DNA of 64,000 bases, from the NCBI GenBank assembly GCA_949373155.1, contig CASICK010000002.1:248001-312000 (forward strand), in the 5' to 3' direction. A model generated the notes under the pieces. It saw only the letters and a list, made by a program, of their open reading frames with translations, made no database searches and had not been told where the DNA came from. The position numbers and the translations under genes were made by a program. This document shows, piece by piece, positions 1 through 9,373 of the stretch. Position 1 is the stretch's first letter. The number at the start of each line of letters is the position of its first letter. The stretch is from an uncultured Synechococcus sp. GTDB taxonomy: Bacteria; Cyanobacteriota; Cyanobacteriia; PCC-6307; Cyanobiaceae.

Positions 1-732
1 GGAGCTTTTGAGCAACATGGCCCCCATCTTCCACTCGCCACAGACGCTTTGTTTTCTGAGCGGATTCTGGCCTCTGTGTTGTCACAGCTCGCGGCAAATG
101 CCCCGATTTGGAGCCTTCCCTCACAGTCCATCGGGTTCTCTCCAGAGCATGCAGGCTTTCCTGGAACCTTGAGCTTCTCCTCGGGATTGTTAACCCAGTT
201 GATCATCGAGGTGGGAACGCAGTTGTGTGCCCAAGGGGTGAAGCGCTTGGTGTTGTTTAACGCCCATGGGGGGCAAATCGGATTGCTGCAGGCTGCGGCG
301 AGGGAACTGCGTGCTCAATCGCCATCAATGGCGATTCTTCCCTGCTTTTTATGGAGTGGTGTTCCCGGTTTGGATGCGTTGATTCCTGAGGATGAGTTAC
401 GGGGTGGATTGCATGCCGCTCAAGCTGAGACAAGTTTGATGCTTGCTCTCGCGCCGGAGTTAGTGGGTGATGCAAGGCCTGTTGACGGTGACCATCGCCA
501 GCCCTCCTCTCTCGCTACTCCTCCGCCTGGCTGGAGTCTTGAAGGATCGGCTCCTACGGCTTGGTTAACGACTGACTTAAGTGGCAGTGGTGTGATCGGT
601 GATTCACGCGCCGCCAGCGTCGAATGTGGTGAAGCGTTGGAACATTGCTTGGTGAGCCATTGGCTGAACCTCTTTGGCAGTTTGTTGGCCAGTGATTGGC
701 CCCCTTCTCAACCTGTTGCGGTTAGCAACTGA
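1..732 (+). CDS. Creatininase-family amidohydrolase, 5' end outside the window
   Basis: The reading frame is open from base 1, so the gene starts before the window. The family hydrolyses cyclic or linear C-N amide bonds with a metal pair; the substrate here is unknown. The frame opens with GAFEQHGPHLPLATD (bases 1-45), the family's metal-binding block, which gives one Glu, His and Asp ligand. NAHGGQ follows at about base 262, and the second ligand segment HAAQAETS lies near base 412. The visible part is 243 residues, so only a short N-terminus is missing for a family of about 250-280 residues. It ends 71 bases before ado on the same strand. Cyanobacterial members are often annotated as creatinine amidohydrolase without biochemical proof. 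Confidence 0.85.
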   Translation, partial: GAFEQHGPHLPLATDALFSERILASVLSQLAANAPIWSLPSQSIGFSPEHAGFPGTLSFSSGLLTQLIIEVGTQLCAQGVKRLVLFNAHGGQIGLLQAAARELRAQSPSMAILPCFLWSGVPGLDALIPEDELRGGLHAAQAETSLMLALAPELVGDARPVDGDHRQPSSLATPPPGWSLEGSAPTAWLTTDLSGSGVIGDSRAASVECGEALEHCLVSHWLNLFGSLLASDWPPSQPVAVSN

Positions 733-803
733 CCCATTAAGCACGTCTGTTGAGGTAAACCCTGGTTACAGTCGTCAACATTGCTGATTACAGGAAGCGA
801 ATT

Positions 804-1532
804 ATGTCAACCCTTGACTCCACAGCTGTCGCTGTGCTCGACGATCAGCAGGGTTTGGCAGAGCTACCTGATTTCACGACTGATGCTTACAAGGATGCAT
901 ACAGCCGTATCAACGCGATCGTGATCGAAGGTGAGCAGGAAGCTCATGACAATTACCTCTCACTAGGCACGCTGATCCCTGATCAAGCTGAGGAACTCGC
1001 CAAGTTGGCGAAGATGGAAATGAAGCACATGAAGGGCTTCACCGCCTGTGCAAAAAACCTTGACGTTGTGGCTGATATGCCCTTCGCCCATGAGTTTTTT
1101 GCTCCCTTGCATGGAAATTTCCAATCTGCTCTGAAAGACGGGAAGGTGGTCAGCTGTCTGCTAATTCAGGCCCTGCTGATTGAGGCCTTTGCTATCTCCG
1201 CTTATCACATCTATATCCCTGTCGCTGACCCCTTCGCCCGCAAAATCACTGAAGGAGTTGTCAAGGATGAGTACACCCACCTCAACTACGGTCAAGAGTG
1301 GTTGAAGGCCAACTTCGAGTCAAGCCGCGAAGAGTTGATGGAAGCTAACAAAGCGAATCTTCCGCTCATTCGTTCGATGCTCGAGCAGGTAGCTGCTGAT
1401 GCTTCTGTTCTGCATATGGAAAAAGAAGATTTGATCGAAGATTTTCTGATTGCTTATCAGGAAGCTTTGAACGAGATCGGGTTCAGCTCCCGCGATATTG
1501 CTCGTATGGCGGCCGCAGCGCTGTCTGTCTAA
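804..1532 (+). CDS. ado: Aldehyde deformylating oxygenase (alkane synthesis)
   Basis: A ferritin-like di-iron enzyme of 242 residues that converts fatty aldehydes to alkanes (mainly C15/C17) and formate. It is the second step of cyanobacterial hydrocarbon synthesis. The di-iron ligands are visible: E44 (in [10 protein letters not shown]), E72 and H75 (EMKH), E127 (LLIEAF), and E156 and H159 (DEYTH). Length and motifs match the marine picocyanobacterial enzyme throughout. The ATG at 804 follows an AGGAAGCG stretch that can serve as a ribosome site. Its partner acyl-ACP reductase lies 170 bases downstream on the same strand, the usual order in cyanobacteria. The alkanes go to thylakoid and cytoplasmic membranes. 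Confidence 0.96.
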   Translation: MSTLDSTAVAVLDDQQGLAELPDFTTDAYKDAYSRINAIVIEGEQEAHDNYLSLGTLIPDQAEELAKLAKMEMKHMKGFTACAKNLDVVADMPFAHEFFAPLHGNFQSALKDGKVVSCLLIQALLIEAFAISAYHIYIPVADPFARKITEGVVKDEYTHLNYGQEWLKANFESSREELMEANKANLPLIRSMLEQVAADASVLHMEKEDLIEDFLIAYQEALNEIGFSSRDIARMAAAALSV

Positions 1533-1702
1533 GCGCGTTTCAACCTCAATTCAATCTCAATGGGGCTTGGGGTGTTGGGCGTCAATTTCGCCCCTTTCCG
1601 TTCACCATGAACCGGACCCGTGCTTAGGTAGGGGGGAAATCCATCGCCAGATCGGTTGATGCGGTTCAGATTCCTACTTTTAAGTACGACCGTCGGCAGC
1701 AC

Positions 1703-2746
1703 ATGTTTGGTCTGATCGGACATTCAACCAGTTTTGAGGCTGCTAGGCGTAAAGCTTTAGAGCTGGGTTTCGATCACATCGCCGAGGGTGATCTTGATGT
1801 TTGGTGCAGTGCACCGCCTCAGTTGGTGGAGCATGTTGAAGTCACGAGCCCTACAGGCAAAACAATCGAAGGGGCGTATATCGATTCGTGCTTTGTGCCT
1901 GAGATGCTGAGCCGCTTCAAAACGGCGAGACGCAAGGTGCTCAACGCCATGGAGCTCGCTCAGAAGAAAGGCATCAACATCACGGCCCTGGGCGGTTTTA
2001 CTTCGATTATTTTCGAGAATTTCAACCTTCTGAAGCATCAAACCATCCGCAGCACCACGCTGGAGTGGGAGAGGTTTACGACTGGAAACACTCATACGGC
2101 TTGGGTCATCAGTCGTCAGGTTGAAATCAATGCCCCTTTGCTTGGTATTGACCTCAGCAAGGCTCGAGTCGCTGTGGTGGGAGCGACGGGTGACATTGGG
2201 AGTGCTGTTTGTCGCTGGTTAACCCAACGCACCGGAATTAAAGAGCTGCTTATGGTCGCTCGTCAGCAGCAGCCACTAACCGATCTACGCGAGGAATTGG
2301 GTGGCGGCCGCATCCTCAGCTTGGATGAAGCGCTTCCAGAGGCTGATGTTGTGGTTTGGGTGGCAAGCATGCCCCGCACCTTGGAAATTGATGCGGATCG
2401 CTTGCAAAACCCCTGCTTGATGATCGATGGCGGCTACCCCAAAAATCTTGATTCGCGGGTTGCAGGTGAAGGTGGTGTTCACGTCTTGAAGGGCGGCATT
2501 GTCGAATTTGGATCAGATATCGGCTGGACGATGATGGAAATTGCTGAGATGGAGAAGCCTCAACGACAGATGTTTGCTTGCTTCGCTGAGGCGATTCTTT
2601 TGGAGTTTGAGGCATGTCATACCAACTTCAGCTGGGGTAGGAACAACATCACCCTTGAAAAAATGGATTTCATTGGTGCTGCCTCGATGCGGCACGGTTT
2701 CACGACTCTCAACCTTCAGGGGCAGCTTCAGGCTGCCGCTGCCTGA
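1703..2746 (+). CDS. aar: Long-chain fatty acyl-ACP reductase
   Basis: A 347-residue NADPH-dependent reductase that turns fatty acyl-ACP into the aldehyde used by Ado. The start [11 protein letters not shown] is typical of the family. A Rossmann motif, [16 protein letters not shown], lies near residues 155-170, with SDR-like organisation after it. It stands between ado and accA; accA begins only 20 bases after its stop. The three genes therefore form a likely fatty-acid/alkane transcription unit. The gap between ado and aar (170 bases) is long enough for its own promoter, but I see no convincing one. Confidence 0.96.
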   Translation: MFGLIGHSTSFEAARRKALELGFDHIAEGDLDVWCSAPPQLVEHVEVTSPTGKTIEGAYIDSCFVPEMLSRFKTARRKVLNAMELAQKKGINITALGGFTSIIFENFNLLKHQTIRSTTLEWERFTTGNTHTAWVISRQVEINAPLLGIDLSKARVAVVGATGDIGSAVCRWLTQRTGIKELLMVARQQQPLTDLREELGGGRILSLDEALPEADVVVWVASMPRTLEIDADRLQNPCLMIDGGYPKNLDSRVAGEGGVHVLKGGIVEFGSDIGWTMMEIAEMEKPQRQMFACFAEAILLEFEACHTNFSWGRNNITLEKMDFIGAASMRHGFTTLNLQGQLQAAAA

Positions 2747-2766
2747 CGTTCACAGATTCGGTTTTC

Positions 2767-3756
2767 ATGGCACGTCGCCCCCTGCTTGAGTTTGAAAAGC
2801 CCCTGATTGAGCTTGAACAGCAGATTGAGCAGATCCGCCAGTTAGCTAGGGACTCAGAAGTTGATGTAAGCCAGCAGTTGCTTCAGCTGGAAACTCTTGC
2901 TGCTCGCAGACGCGAAGAGATTTTTCAAAATCTGACCCCAGCGCAGAAAATTCAGGTAGCTCGCCATCCTCATCGTCCGAGCACTCTGGACTTTATCCAG
3001 ATGTTCTGCGATGACTGGATTGAGCTTCATGGTGATCGTCGTGGGAGCGACGATCAGGCTTTGGTGGGCGGCCTCGGTCGCTTAGGTGAACGCTCGGTGG
3101 TGCTTTTGGGCCATCAAAAGGGGCGTGACACCAAGGAAAACGTGGCTCGTAACTTTGGGATGGCAACCCCAGGTGGATATCGCAAGGCCCTGCGATTGAT
3201 GGAGCATGCCGATCGTTTTGGTCTGCCGATCCTTGCTTTTATCGATACTCCTGGTGCTTATGCCGGTTTGCTGGCCGAAGAGCAGGGCCAGGGTGAAGCG
3301 ATCGCTGTCAACCTTCGCGAGATGTTCCGCTTGAGAGTGCCAATTATTGCCACGGTGATTGGCGAAGGCGGATCTGGTGGTGCACTAGGAATTGGTGTTG
3401 CTGACCGGCTGCTGATGTTTGAACACAGCGTCTATACGGTGGCGAGTCCAGAGGCCTGCGCTTCAATTCTTTGGCGTGATGCAGCCAAAGCACCGGAAGC
3501 GGCTGCGGCGTTGCGAATTACTGGCAAAGACTTACTCAGTCTTGGGGTGGTTGATGAGGTGCTTTCGGAACCGTCGGGTGGAAACAATTGGGCTCCCCTT
3601 GAGGCGGGTGCCACGCTGCGCGAAGCCCTCGAACGGAATCTGTCTGAGCTTTTGGCACTTCCGCCCCAAGAACTACGGGATCAGCGTTACCGAAAGTTTC
3701 GGGCGATGGGCCGTTTCATTGATCCGAACTCGTCGAATGCTGATCCAGCTTCTTAG
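2767..3756 (+). CDS. accA: Acetyl-CoA carboxylase, carboxyltransferase alpha subunit
   Basis: A 329-residue subunit of the heteromeric acetyl-CoA carboxylase. With AccD it transfers the carboxyl group from biotin to acetyl-CoA, making malonyl-CoA for fatty acid synthesis. Family features include the N-terminal [15 protein letters not shown] segment, the [11 protein letters not shown] block, the crotonase-fold stretch [11 protein letters not shown] and the glycine-rich [12 protein letters not shown] oxyanion region near residues 198-210. The length is normal. It follows aar closely, so the first committed step of fatty acid synthesis and the alkane branch sit together. Confidence 0.97.
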   Translation: MARRPLLEFEKPLIELEQQIEQIRQLARDSEVDVSQQLLQLETLAARRREEIFQNLTPAQKIQVARHPHRPSTLDFIQMFCDDWIELHGDRRGSDDQALVGGLGRLGERSVVLLGHQKGRDTKENVARNFGMATPGGYRKALRLMEHADRFGLPILAFIDTPGAYAGLLAEEQGQGEAIAVNLREMFRLRVPIIATVIGEGGSGGALGIGVADRLLMFEHSVYTVASPEACASILWRDAAKAPEAAAALRITGKDLLSLGVVDEVLSEPSGGNNWAPLEAGATLREALERNLSELLALPPQELRDQRYRKFRAMGRFIDPNSSNADPAS

Positions 3757-3780
3757 GATCGACATGATCGCTGAGGCTCA

Positions 3781-4488
3781 TTGCCCTCTGTACTAATTAC
3801 CGGAGCATCGCGCGGCATTGGCCGCAGTGCTGCTTTCGCTTTTGCTGAAGCTGGCTGGGATTTGATTCTCTTGTCACGCAGCGAAGCCTCTCTCCAATCT
3901 CTTGCGACTGAATTGGCTGCAACAGGTCAACGCATCGTGTATGGAGCCGTTGATCTCACCAAGCCTGAGGAGATTGCTCCTGGGGTCAAAACATTGCTGA
4001 GTAAGGGGCTTACACCATCTGTATTGATTAACAACGCAGGTGCTGCATGGACAGGAGGGTTGCTTGAGATGCCCTTGGACCGCTGGAATTGGTTGATGCA
4101 GCTCAATCTCACCAGTGTGTTTCAAATGTGCGCTGAGGTGGTTCCTGCCATGCGCCCTGCAGGCGGACTGGTGATCAACATCAGCAGTCATGCGGCCCGA
4201 AATGCTTTCCCGAATTGGGGTGCTTACTGCACTGTGAAGGCAGCCTTAGCCAGCTTCACGCGCTGTCTCGCTGAAGAGGAAAGGGTGCACAGCATCCGCG
4301 CCTGCACGCTCACCCTCGGTGCTGTTGATACGCCACTTTGGGATTCGCCAACCGTCCAGAGCACGTTTGACCGCCGTGCCATGCTTCCACCAGAACAAGT
4401 TGCTGTTACGCTTCTTCATCTAGCGCAACAGCCGTCCACGCAAATTGTTGAAGACCTTACTTTGATGCCAGCTACTGGTGCCTTCTGA
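3781..4488 (+). CDS. Short-chain dehydrogenase/reductase
   Basis: A 235-residue classical SDR. It shows the dinucleotide motif TGASRGIGRSAA near residues 7-18, NNAGAAW near 85-91, catalytic Ser in NISSHAARN and the YCTVK active-site pair (Tyr and Lys four apart). The substrate cannot be told from sequence; FabG-like 3-ketoacyl reduction is possible given accA upstream, but this is inference. A stop lies in frame just upstream, and the first usable start is TTG at 3781, 24 bases after the accA stop. It ends 12 bases before folE, so accA, this gene and folE may be cotranscribed. Confidence 0.85.
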   Translation: MPSVLITGASRGIGRSAAFAFAEAGWDLILLSRSEASLQSLATELAATGQRIVYGAVDLTKPEEIAPGVKTLLSKGLTPSVLINNAGAAWTGGLLEMPLDRWNWLMQLNLTSVFQMCAEVVPAMRPAGGLVINISSHAARNAFPNWGAYCTVKAALASFTRCLAEEERVHSIRACTLTLGAVDTPLWDSPTVQSTFDRRAMLPPEQVAVTLLHLAQQPSTQIVEDLTLMPATGAF

Positions 4489-4500
4489 AACACCCCTGAC

Positions 4501-5244
4501 ATGACTTCTACTATTCCTGCCATCTCCAACGAGTCTTTGACTTCACTTAACGCTGGAGCCCAACCCGTTTCTCAGAGAATTCGCCAACGCCTTGTTGATC
4601 AGGGTATTTCTTTCCTGGCAAATGACAATATTGCGCCATTCATCCAAACTGGTGAGCTCGATGAACTCGAGCACGAGGTTGCTGATCGGGTCAGGGAGCT
4701 TCTGCGCAGCTTGGTCATTGATATCGACAATGATCACAACACTGCTGAGACGGCAGAGCGTGTGGCTCGGATGTATCTGCGTGAAGTGTTCAAGGGTAGA
4801 TATAACTATCAACCCAAGGTTGCGAGTTTTCCAAACGTCAAGCAGCTAGACGAGATTTATACCGTTGGCCCCATAAGCGTTCGTTCTGCTTGCTCCCACC
4901 ACCTCGTTCCAATCATGGGGAACTGTTGGATCGGAATCAAGCCTGGTGAGCGTGTCATTGGGCTCTCCAAGTTCACCCGTGTGGCTGATTGGGTGTTCTC
5001 TAGGCCTCACATCCAAGAGGAGGCGGTCATGATCCTTGCTGACGAAATTGAGCGCCTGTGTGCGCCACAAGGCTTGGGCATCATCATTAAGGCTCAGCAC
5101 TACTGCATGAAATGGAGAGGAGTAAAGGAACCGCAAACCAGCATGGTGAACTCAGTGGTTCGTGGTGATTTCCGCCACGACCCCAGTCTTAAGCAAGAAT
5201 TCTTTGAGTTAGTGCGCCACCAGGAGGCAATGCTTAGTACCTGA
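4501..5244 (+). CDS. folE: GTP cyclohydrolase I
   Basis: A 247-residue enzyme that makes 7,8-dihydroneopterin triphosphate from GTP, the entry step to folate and pteridines. Zn and active-site motifs are present: SACSHHLVPIMGNCWIG with the Cys and His ligands, then the second Cys in AQHYCMKWRGVKEP. The N-terminal extension of roughly 60 residues before the core is common in cyanobacteria. It lies downstream of the SDR gene on the same strand, with a 12-base gap. Confidence 0.95.
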   Translation: MTSTIPAISNESLTSLNAGAQPVSQRIRQRLVDQGISFLANDNIAPFIQTGELDELEHEVADRVRELLRSLVIDIDNDHNTAETAERVARMYLREVFKGRYNYQPKVASFPNVKQLDEIYTVGPISVRSACSHHLVPIMGNCWIGIKPGERVIGLSKFTRVADWVFSRPHIQEEAVMILADEIERLCAPQGLGIIIKAQHYCMKWRGVKEPQTSMVNSVVRGDFRHDPSLKQEFFELVRHQEAMLST

Positions 5245-5287
5245 TTCACAGGCTGAGCTGTTGGTGATCAGCAGGATTGAAGCGGAG

Positions 5288-5785
5288 TTATTGAATCGGA
5301 CCAATCACGTTGCTGCTCACCCGCTTCACGGCTCCATCACTGGTTTCAACAACCATCACGGCCATTACTTTTCCACCACGATCGGCTTGGCTGATTCGAA
5401 AGGTTTCTTCGCTGCGATCAGAGACTAGTTTCCAGTGACCATCCCCTTGGCGTTGGTACCAGTGAATATCAACGCTTTTAATCTGCTCTCTCTGGAGATC
5501 AAATTTGGCCTTAAGAAGTTGTCCTTCTTTTGCCTCTCCGATCAAAACAAATTCCTTAAGTCCTTGGATGGTTTGTGTAATCCGTCCTTCCGTCTGGATA
5601 TCTTTTGAAACCTCTTGATTGAGAACGTTGATTTGTTGTTCAGGATCTGCCGTTAGCCCAGGCACACATTGCAAGCTTCCGCCTTCGAGGCGACAACCCG
5701 GAAGCATTCCCTGCGCTTGCGTTACTGCAGGTAAAAAACTGATCCATGAGAGAAGCAATACAGAAGCTGCAGCCCGATAGGCCAT
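5288..5785 (-). CDS. Secreted protein with a C-terminal Ig-like domain, unknown function
   Basis: I do not recognise a named family. Starting at the ATG ending at base 5785 gives a clean signal peptide (MAYRAAASVLLLSWISFLPAVTQAQG); a longer frame to 5851 would put 22 polar residues before it. The mature part has a Cys pair (PGCRLEGGSLQC), then a beta-rich C-terminal half. There the pattern of HWYQRQGDG, FRISQADRGGKVMAVM and VSSNVIGP resembles bacterial Ig-like modules. The protein is probably exported to the periplasm. It lies 25 bases downstream of trpF on the same strand and may be cotranscribed with it; folE converges from the other side. Confidence 0.6.
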   Translation of the reverse strand: MAYRAAASVLLLSWISFLPAVTQAQGMLPGCRLEGGSLQCVPGLTADPEQQINVLNQEVSKDIQTEGRITQTIQGLKEFVLIGEAKEGQLLKAKFDLQREQIKSVDIHWYQRQGDGHWKLVSDRSEETFRISQADRGGKVMAVMVVETSDGAVKRVSSNVIGPIQ

Positions 5786-5810
5786 GGAAATTGGTTGAAT
5801 TGATCGCAAC

Positions 5811-6494
5811 TTATTGCCGAAGTCGTCTGTTGTCATGAACGGTTTCAACAAGAGCGCGCACTTTGTTGAGGTCTTTCACTCCTGGCTTCGCTTCAAGACG
5901 GCTTGAGGCGTCGAGTCCGTAGGGCGAAACGAGCCTGAGAAGTTCAGGGACCCATTCGGCGCTGATTCCTCCAGCCAACCACCAGACGGTGTTTGGTTTG
6001 AGCTGGTCATGCAAGTGGGTGAACCAGCTTGGGTCCAGGCGATGGCCTGTGCCGCCAAGTTGATCAGGGCTCCAAGCATCGAGTAACAGGGCGTCGATAT
6101 GGGATTCAAAAGAGCTGAGTTCACTCAGATCGTTTTCAGTCCGCAGTCTCAGGGCTTTCCACCAGCCCACCGTTGGATGCTTCTGCTTCAGCTGAAGGCA
6201 GCGCTGTGGCGTTTCCGATCCATGGAGTTGAACGATGGTTGGTGTCCCATTCCCTTGAAGCGCGTTTTGGATGGCGTGATCGGTGGGATCCGCGACAACC
6301 CAGACGCGCTCGACGTCCGGATGCTGCTTTTCCAATTCCGCAAAGATGGCACGTCGGAGCGGCTCCGCGGCGAAACGGGGTGTTTGGTCTACGCCAATCA
6401 CGCCAATCGCCTGCACTCCCAAAGCAGCGATAGAACAGGCTTGAGAGTGATCGGTGAGCCCACAGATTTTCAGAGCGATAGCCGCGTTGGACAT
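5811..6494 (-). CDS. trpF: Phosphoribosylanthranilate isomerase
   Basis: A TIM-barrel enzyme of tryptophan synthesis that isomerises N-(5-phosphoribosyl)anthranilate. The conserved N-terminal KICGLTD block holds the catalytic Cys, and the catalytic Asp lies in LLLDAW. The phosphate-binding end shows WWLAGGIS and YGLDASSRLEAKPGVKD. The start chosen is MSNAAIALKICG (ending at 6494), giving 227 residues; the frame runs 21 codons further but that segment has no family resemblance. It is not clustered with other trp genes; trpA lies near 61240. It is divergent from the protease gene at 6569. Confidence 0.93.
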   Translation of the reverse strand: MSNAAIALKICGLTDHSQACSIAALGVQAIGVIGVDQTPRFAAEPLRRAIFAELEKQHPDVERVWVVADPTDHAIQNALQGNGTPTIVQLHGSETPQRCLQLKQKHPTVGWWKALRLRTENDLSELSSFESHIDALLLDAWSPDQLGGTGHRLDPSWFTHLHDQLKPNTVWWLAGGISAEWVPELLRLVSPYGLDASSRLEAKPGVKDLNKVRALVETVHDNRRLRQ

Positions 6495-6568
6495 TCGATC
6501 GATGAGCTCGAGAGGTTCCTTTCTAGGATTGGACGATCGGGCCACGGCAGTGCCCAACGGAGGAGCCC

Positions 6569-7834
6569 ATGGGCGATGGCTGGCAGCTGATGCGGATTCG
6601 CGGCATTCCGCTTCGGGTCCACCCCAGCTGGTTCATCATTTTGGTGTTGTTCACACTTGCTTTTCAGCAACAGGCAGCGGCTCTTCCAGAAGCGTCTAGT
6701 TCACCTGCTCTGAGCTGGTTGTTGGGCTTGTCGACAGCACTCTTGCTGTTCGTTTCGGTGCTGTTGCACGAACTGGGCCATTCTCTTGTCGCCCTAAGGG
6801 AGGGGGTCAAGGTGAGCAGCATCACGCTTTTCTTGCTTGGGGGAGTGGCTCGCGTGGAACGCGAATGTTCCACGCCGATGGGATCGTTCCGAGTGGCCGC
6901 GGCTGGTCCAGCGGTCAGCTTTGTCTTAGCTGGTTTGCTTTTGGCCAGCCAGCACGCCGCAAACCATGCCAATCCCTTGCTGGGCAATCTCATTGCTCAG
7001 CTTGGTGCTCTTAATTTGGTCTTGGCTTTGTTCAACCTTTTGCCGGGACTTCCTCTCGACGGAGGCTTGATCCTTAAAGCGCTTGTGTGGCAATTCACCG
7101 GGAGCCAACGCCGCGGGATTCAGGTGGCGACGGCCACGGGGCGGCTTCTCTCTCTGACCGCGATCATGCTCGGGGTCTATCTCTTCCTTCGTGGTGGAGG
7201 GTTCACAGGACTGTGGCTTGTGATGTTGGGTTGGTTCGGTATGGGAGCTTCTCGGTCCCAATCGCAGACCCTGGCTCTGCAGAAGCTCCTGATGAACTTG
7301 CAGGTAGGCCCTGCTGCCTCCAAGCGTTTTCGGGTGTTGGAAGCGGATCAGACTTTGCGCAGCCTTAGCCAAATGCGTTTGAGAGGAGCTGAGTCTGAGA
7401 CTGATCCCCTGCCCGATTGGGTGCTTGTTTGCCGGTCGGGGCGCTGGATCGGATACATCACCGATCAGCCACTCAAGGACCTCTCCGTTCAGTACTGGGA
7501 TGGACAGACCGTTGGGGAGCACATGCGACCGCTTGCTGAACTCCCTTCTCTTCAAGAGTCAGCTCCACTTTGGAAAGCCGTTCTTGCACTAGAGCAAAGT
7601 GAACATGGCCGATTGCTTGTGACCGGTGCTGCGGGTCTTCCTTCCGGAACCTTGGATCGCAGTGATGTGGGCGAAGCGGTTTTGAAGGGGTTGTCCCTCA
7701 AATTGCCGGCACCCCTTCTCGAAGCATCTAGGCGCCGAAATGACTATCCCTTTGGCCTACCGCTGCTCCAGGCGGTGATGTCCATGCGTGCCTCAGGATT
7801 GTTGGATGAGACTGCTGAATCGTTGAGCTCATAA
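6569..7834 (+). CDS. Site-2-type membrane metalloprotease (M50)
   Basis: A 421-residue intramembrane zinc protease. The HExxH motif is HELGH (about residues 67-71) inside a membrane segment, and the third ligand motif is NLLPGLPLDGG near residue 160. About six hydrophobic segments fill the first 220 residues. The C-terminal 200 residues are soluble and look like a degenerate CBS-pair module, as in the cyanobacterial RseP/SpoIVFB-like group. Such proteases cut membrane-anchored regulators, but the substrate here is unknown. The start may instead be the ATG at 6590 (MRIRGIPLRVHPSW). Its 3' end overlaps the convergent lipoate-ligase gene by 91 bases. Confidence 0.88.
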   Translation: MGDGWQLMRIRGIPLRVHPSWFIILVLFTLAFQQQAAALPEASSSPALSWLLGLSTALLLFVSVLLHELGHSLVALREGVKVSSITLFLLGGVARVERECSTPMGSFRVAAAGPAVSFVLAGLLLASQHAANHANPLLGNLIAQLGALNLVLALFNLLPGLPLDGGLILKALVWQFTGSQRRGIQVATATGRLLSLTAIMLGVYLFLRGGGFTGLWLVMLGWFGMGASRSQSQTLALQKLLMNLQVGPAASKRFRVLEADQTLRSLSQMRLRGAESETDPLPDWVLVCRSGRWIGYITDQPLKDLSVQYWDGQTVGEHMRPLAELPSLQESAPLWKAVLALEQSEHGRLLVTGAAGLPSGTLDRSDVGEAVLKGLSLKLPAPLLEASRRRNDYPFGLPLLQAVMSMRASGLLDETAESLSS

Positions 7835-8586
7835 TCAGCAGCCCGTTCCGCCACGAGCTGCTGTTCCAGACCGTTGATTGGCGTTACGCACCAGCGAAGT
7901 CCTGGCCAGAGCTCCGCAATCGCCTCGGTAAGAGCTTTTTCAACACGGGCAGCAGACGGTGCCATGGGCTGCCAGCAAGGTGGAGCTGTTCCAAAGACGT
8001 CTTCCCAAAGCTGTTGGGAGGGAGCCAAGGGGATTTCACCGTGCTGCAGAAGGTGCCCCCTTTGCCAAAACTGGGCGCTGCCAATGCGTTTATGCCCTAA
8101 AGGATCCACGAGATCTGCCGTGGTGGCGCTGGCGAAGCAATCTTGGCTTCCAGCGAGGGCCGGATCATCCCCTGGGTGAAGCTCAAGGCCGAGTCGCGCT
8201 AATCCAGAGGAGATCCAGGCGTTTACCTGGCGATACGCTTCGCGTCGCTGTCGGGGTGGATGCGGCCAGATCAGGGCGTAGGTCAAGCCACCGCCATGCA
8301 AAACAGCCCCTCCACCGCTAGGACGTCGGACCATCCTTAAGCGTTCGTTTCGGACCAGATCGAGCCATTGATTCGACCGTGGTGTCTGAGTTTGATGGCG
8401 TCCGAGGGACAACCAGGCCCCCTCCCAGAGATAAAAGCGGAGCACGGGGCCAGGGTTGTTTGTGCTTTGGCAATGTTCCAGCAACAGGGCGTCAAAGGCC
8501 ATATGTGCTGGACCTTGGCCGGCGACAGCTGGGATCAGTCGGCCGTGGGTTTCGAACTCAGACCGGCAGGATGCAGGAATCGACAT
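7744..8586 (-). CDS. Lipoate-protein ligase A / octanoyltransferase-like protein
   Basis: A 280-residue member of the BPL/LplA family, which attaches or transfers lipoyl or octanoyl groups to lipoyl domains. The diagnostic segment RRPSGGGAVLHGGGLTYALI is near residues 84-103. A conserved Cys (SQDCFASATTADLV) and the Lys in HKRIGSAQ follow, then LLQHGEIPL. The Cys would suit an octanoyltransferase of the LipM type, so ligase versus transferase is undecided. The last 91 bases overlap the 3' end of the M50 protease gene on the other strand. Its ATG shares a CATG with the start of the divergent TauE gene. Confidence 0.82.
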   Translation of the reverse strand: MSIPASCRSEFETHGRLIPAVAGQGPAHMAFDALLLEHCQSTNNPGPVLRFYLWEGAWLSLGRHQTQTPRSNQWLDLVRNERLRMVRRPSGGGAVLHGGGLTYALIWPHPPRQRREAYRQVNAWISSGLARLGLELHPGDDPALAGSQDCFASATTADLVDPLGHKRIGSAQFWQRGHLLQHGEIPLAPSQQLWEDVFGTAPPCWQPMAPSAARVEKALTEAIAELWPGLRWCVTPINGLEQQLVAERAADYELNDSAVSSNNPEARMDITAWSSGRPKG

Positions 8587-9361
8587 GGCCGGAATGGAGA
8601 TTTTGGATTGGCTGCTGGTGGTGCCTCTAGGACTGCTTGCCGGGGGATTAGCCGGTCTGCTGGGGATTGGAGGTGGTTTGATTTTTGCCCCTTTGTTGCT
8701 CTGGATGGGATTAACACCGCATCAGGCTCTAGCGACAAGCACCTTTGCCATTGTGCCAACGGCGCTGAGCGGAACGGCCACCCACCTTCGCGCTCGAACT
8801 GTGCCTGCTCAGGCTGGTTTGGCTATTGGTATCACCGCTTTTGTGACGGCGTTGATCTTTAGTCGTTTGGGGCGATTGGTCGCTGGCTGGCAGTTGTTAG
8901 CGCTTCAAGCGCTTCTCTATTTGTTTTTGGCTTGCACGATTCAGTCGCGTTCCAACGATTCGGGGTCGGATCCGGATCAGACATTTTCGTTGCCAGGACT
9001 CAGCGCCGTGGGAGGCTTGGCAGGATTTGCCGGCGGAATGCTGGGCTTAGGCGGTGGGCTCGTAATGGTGCCCGTGATGGTGCGGGGGTTGGCCGTCCCG
9101 ATTCGACTCGCGATCCGATTCAGCACAGTGGCAGTTGCTTGCTCCACCGCTGCGGCGTCTCTTCAGTTTCTTTCTGAAGGGAGAGGGCAACCCACGCTGG
9201 GCCTGATTCTGGGTGGAGTGGCTGCAGTGGGGGCTCAGTGGAGCGCATCGCGCTTGGATGACGTGAGGGCTGATCGGCTGGCCTGGATGCTGCGTGGGTT
9301 GGCCGTCCTGTTGGCCCTGGACAGTGCACGGCGAGCTTTCCAGCTTGCGCTCATTGGTTGA
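8585..9361 (+). CDS. TauE/SafE-family sulfite exporter-like membrane protein
   Basis: A protein of 258 residues with about eight hydrophobic segments and the duplicated glycine-rich motif of the TauE/SafE family (GLAGLLGIGGGLIFAPLLL near residue 19 and GFAGGMLGLGGGLVMVPVMV in the second half). Members are thought to move sulfite, sulfoacetate or similar organosulfur anions across the inner membrane; the substrate here is unknown. The start at 8585 (MAGMEILDWLL) is chosen because the frame upstream lies inside the lipoate-ligase gene on the other strand; the second ATG at 8594 is equally possible. Confidence 0.85.
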   Translation: MAGMEILDWLLVVPLGLLAGGLAGLLGIGGGLIFAPLLLWMGLTPHQALATSTFAIVPTALSGTATHLRARTVPAQAGLAIGITAFVTALIFSRLGRLVAGWQLLALQALLYLFLACTIQSRSNDSGSDPDQTFSLPGLSAVGGLAGFAGGMLGLGGGLVMVPVMVRGLAVPIRLAIRFSTVAVACSTAAASLQFLSEGRGQPTLGLILGGVAAVGAQWSASRLDDVRADRLAWMLRGLAVLLALDSARRAFQLALIG

Positions 9362-9373
9362 TTCAGTGAGCCT

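Noticed and set aside
6926..7555. 209-codon minus-strand frame
   Set aside because: It lies wholly within the M50 protease gene, whose HELGH and LDGG motifs prove the plus frame; the antisense translation shows no domain.
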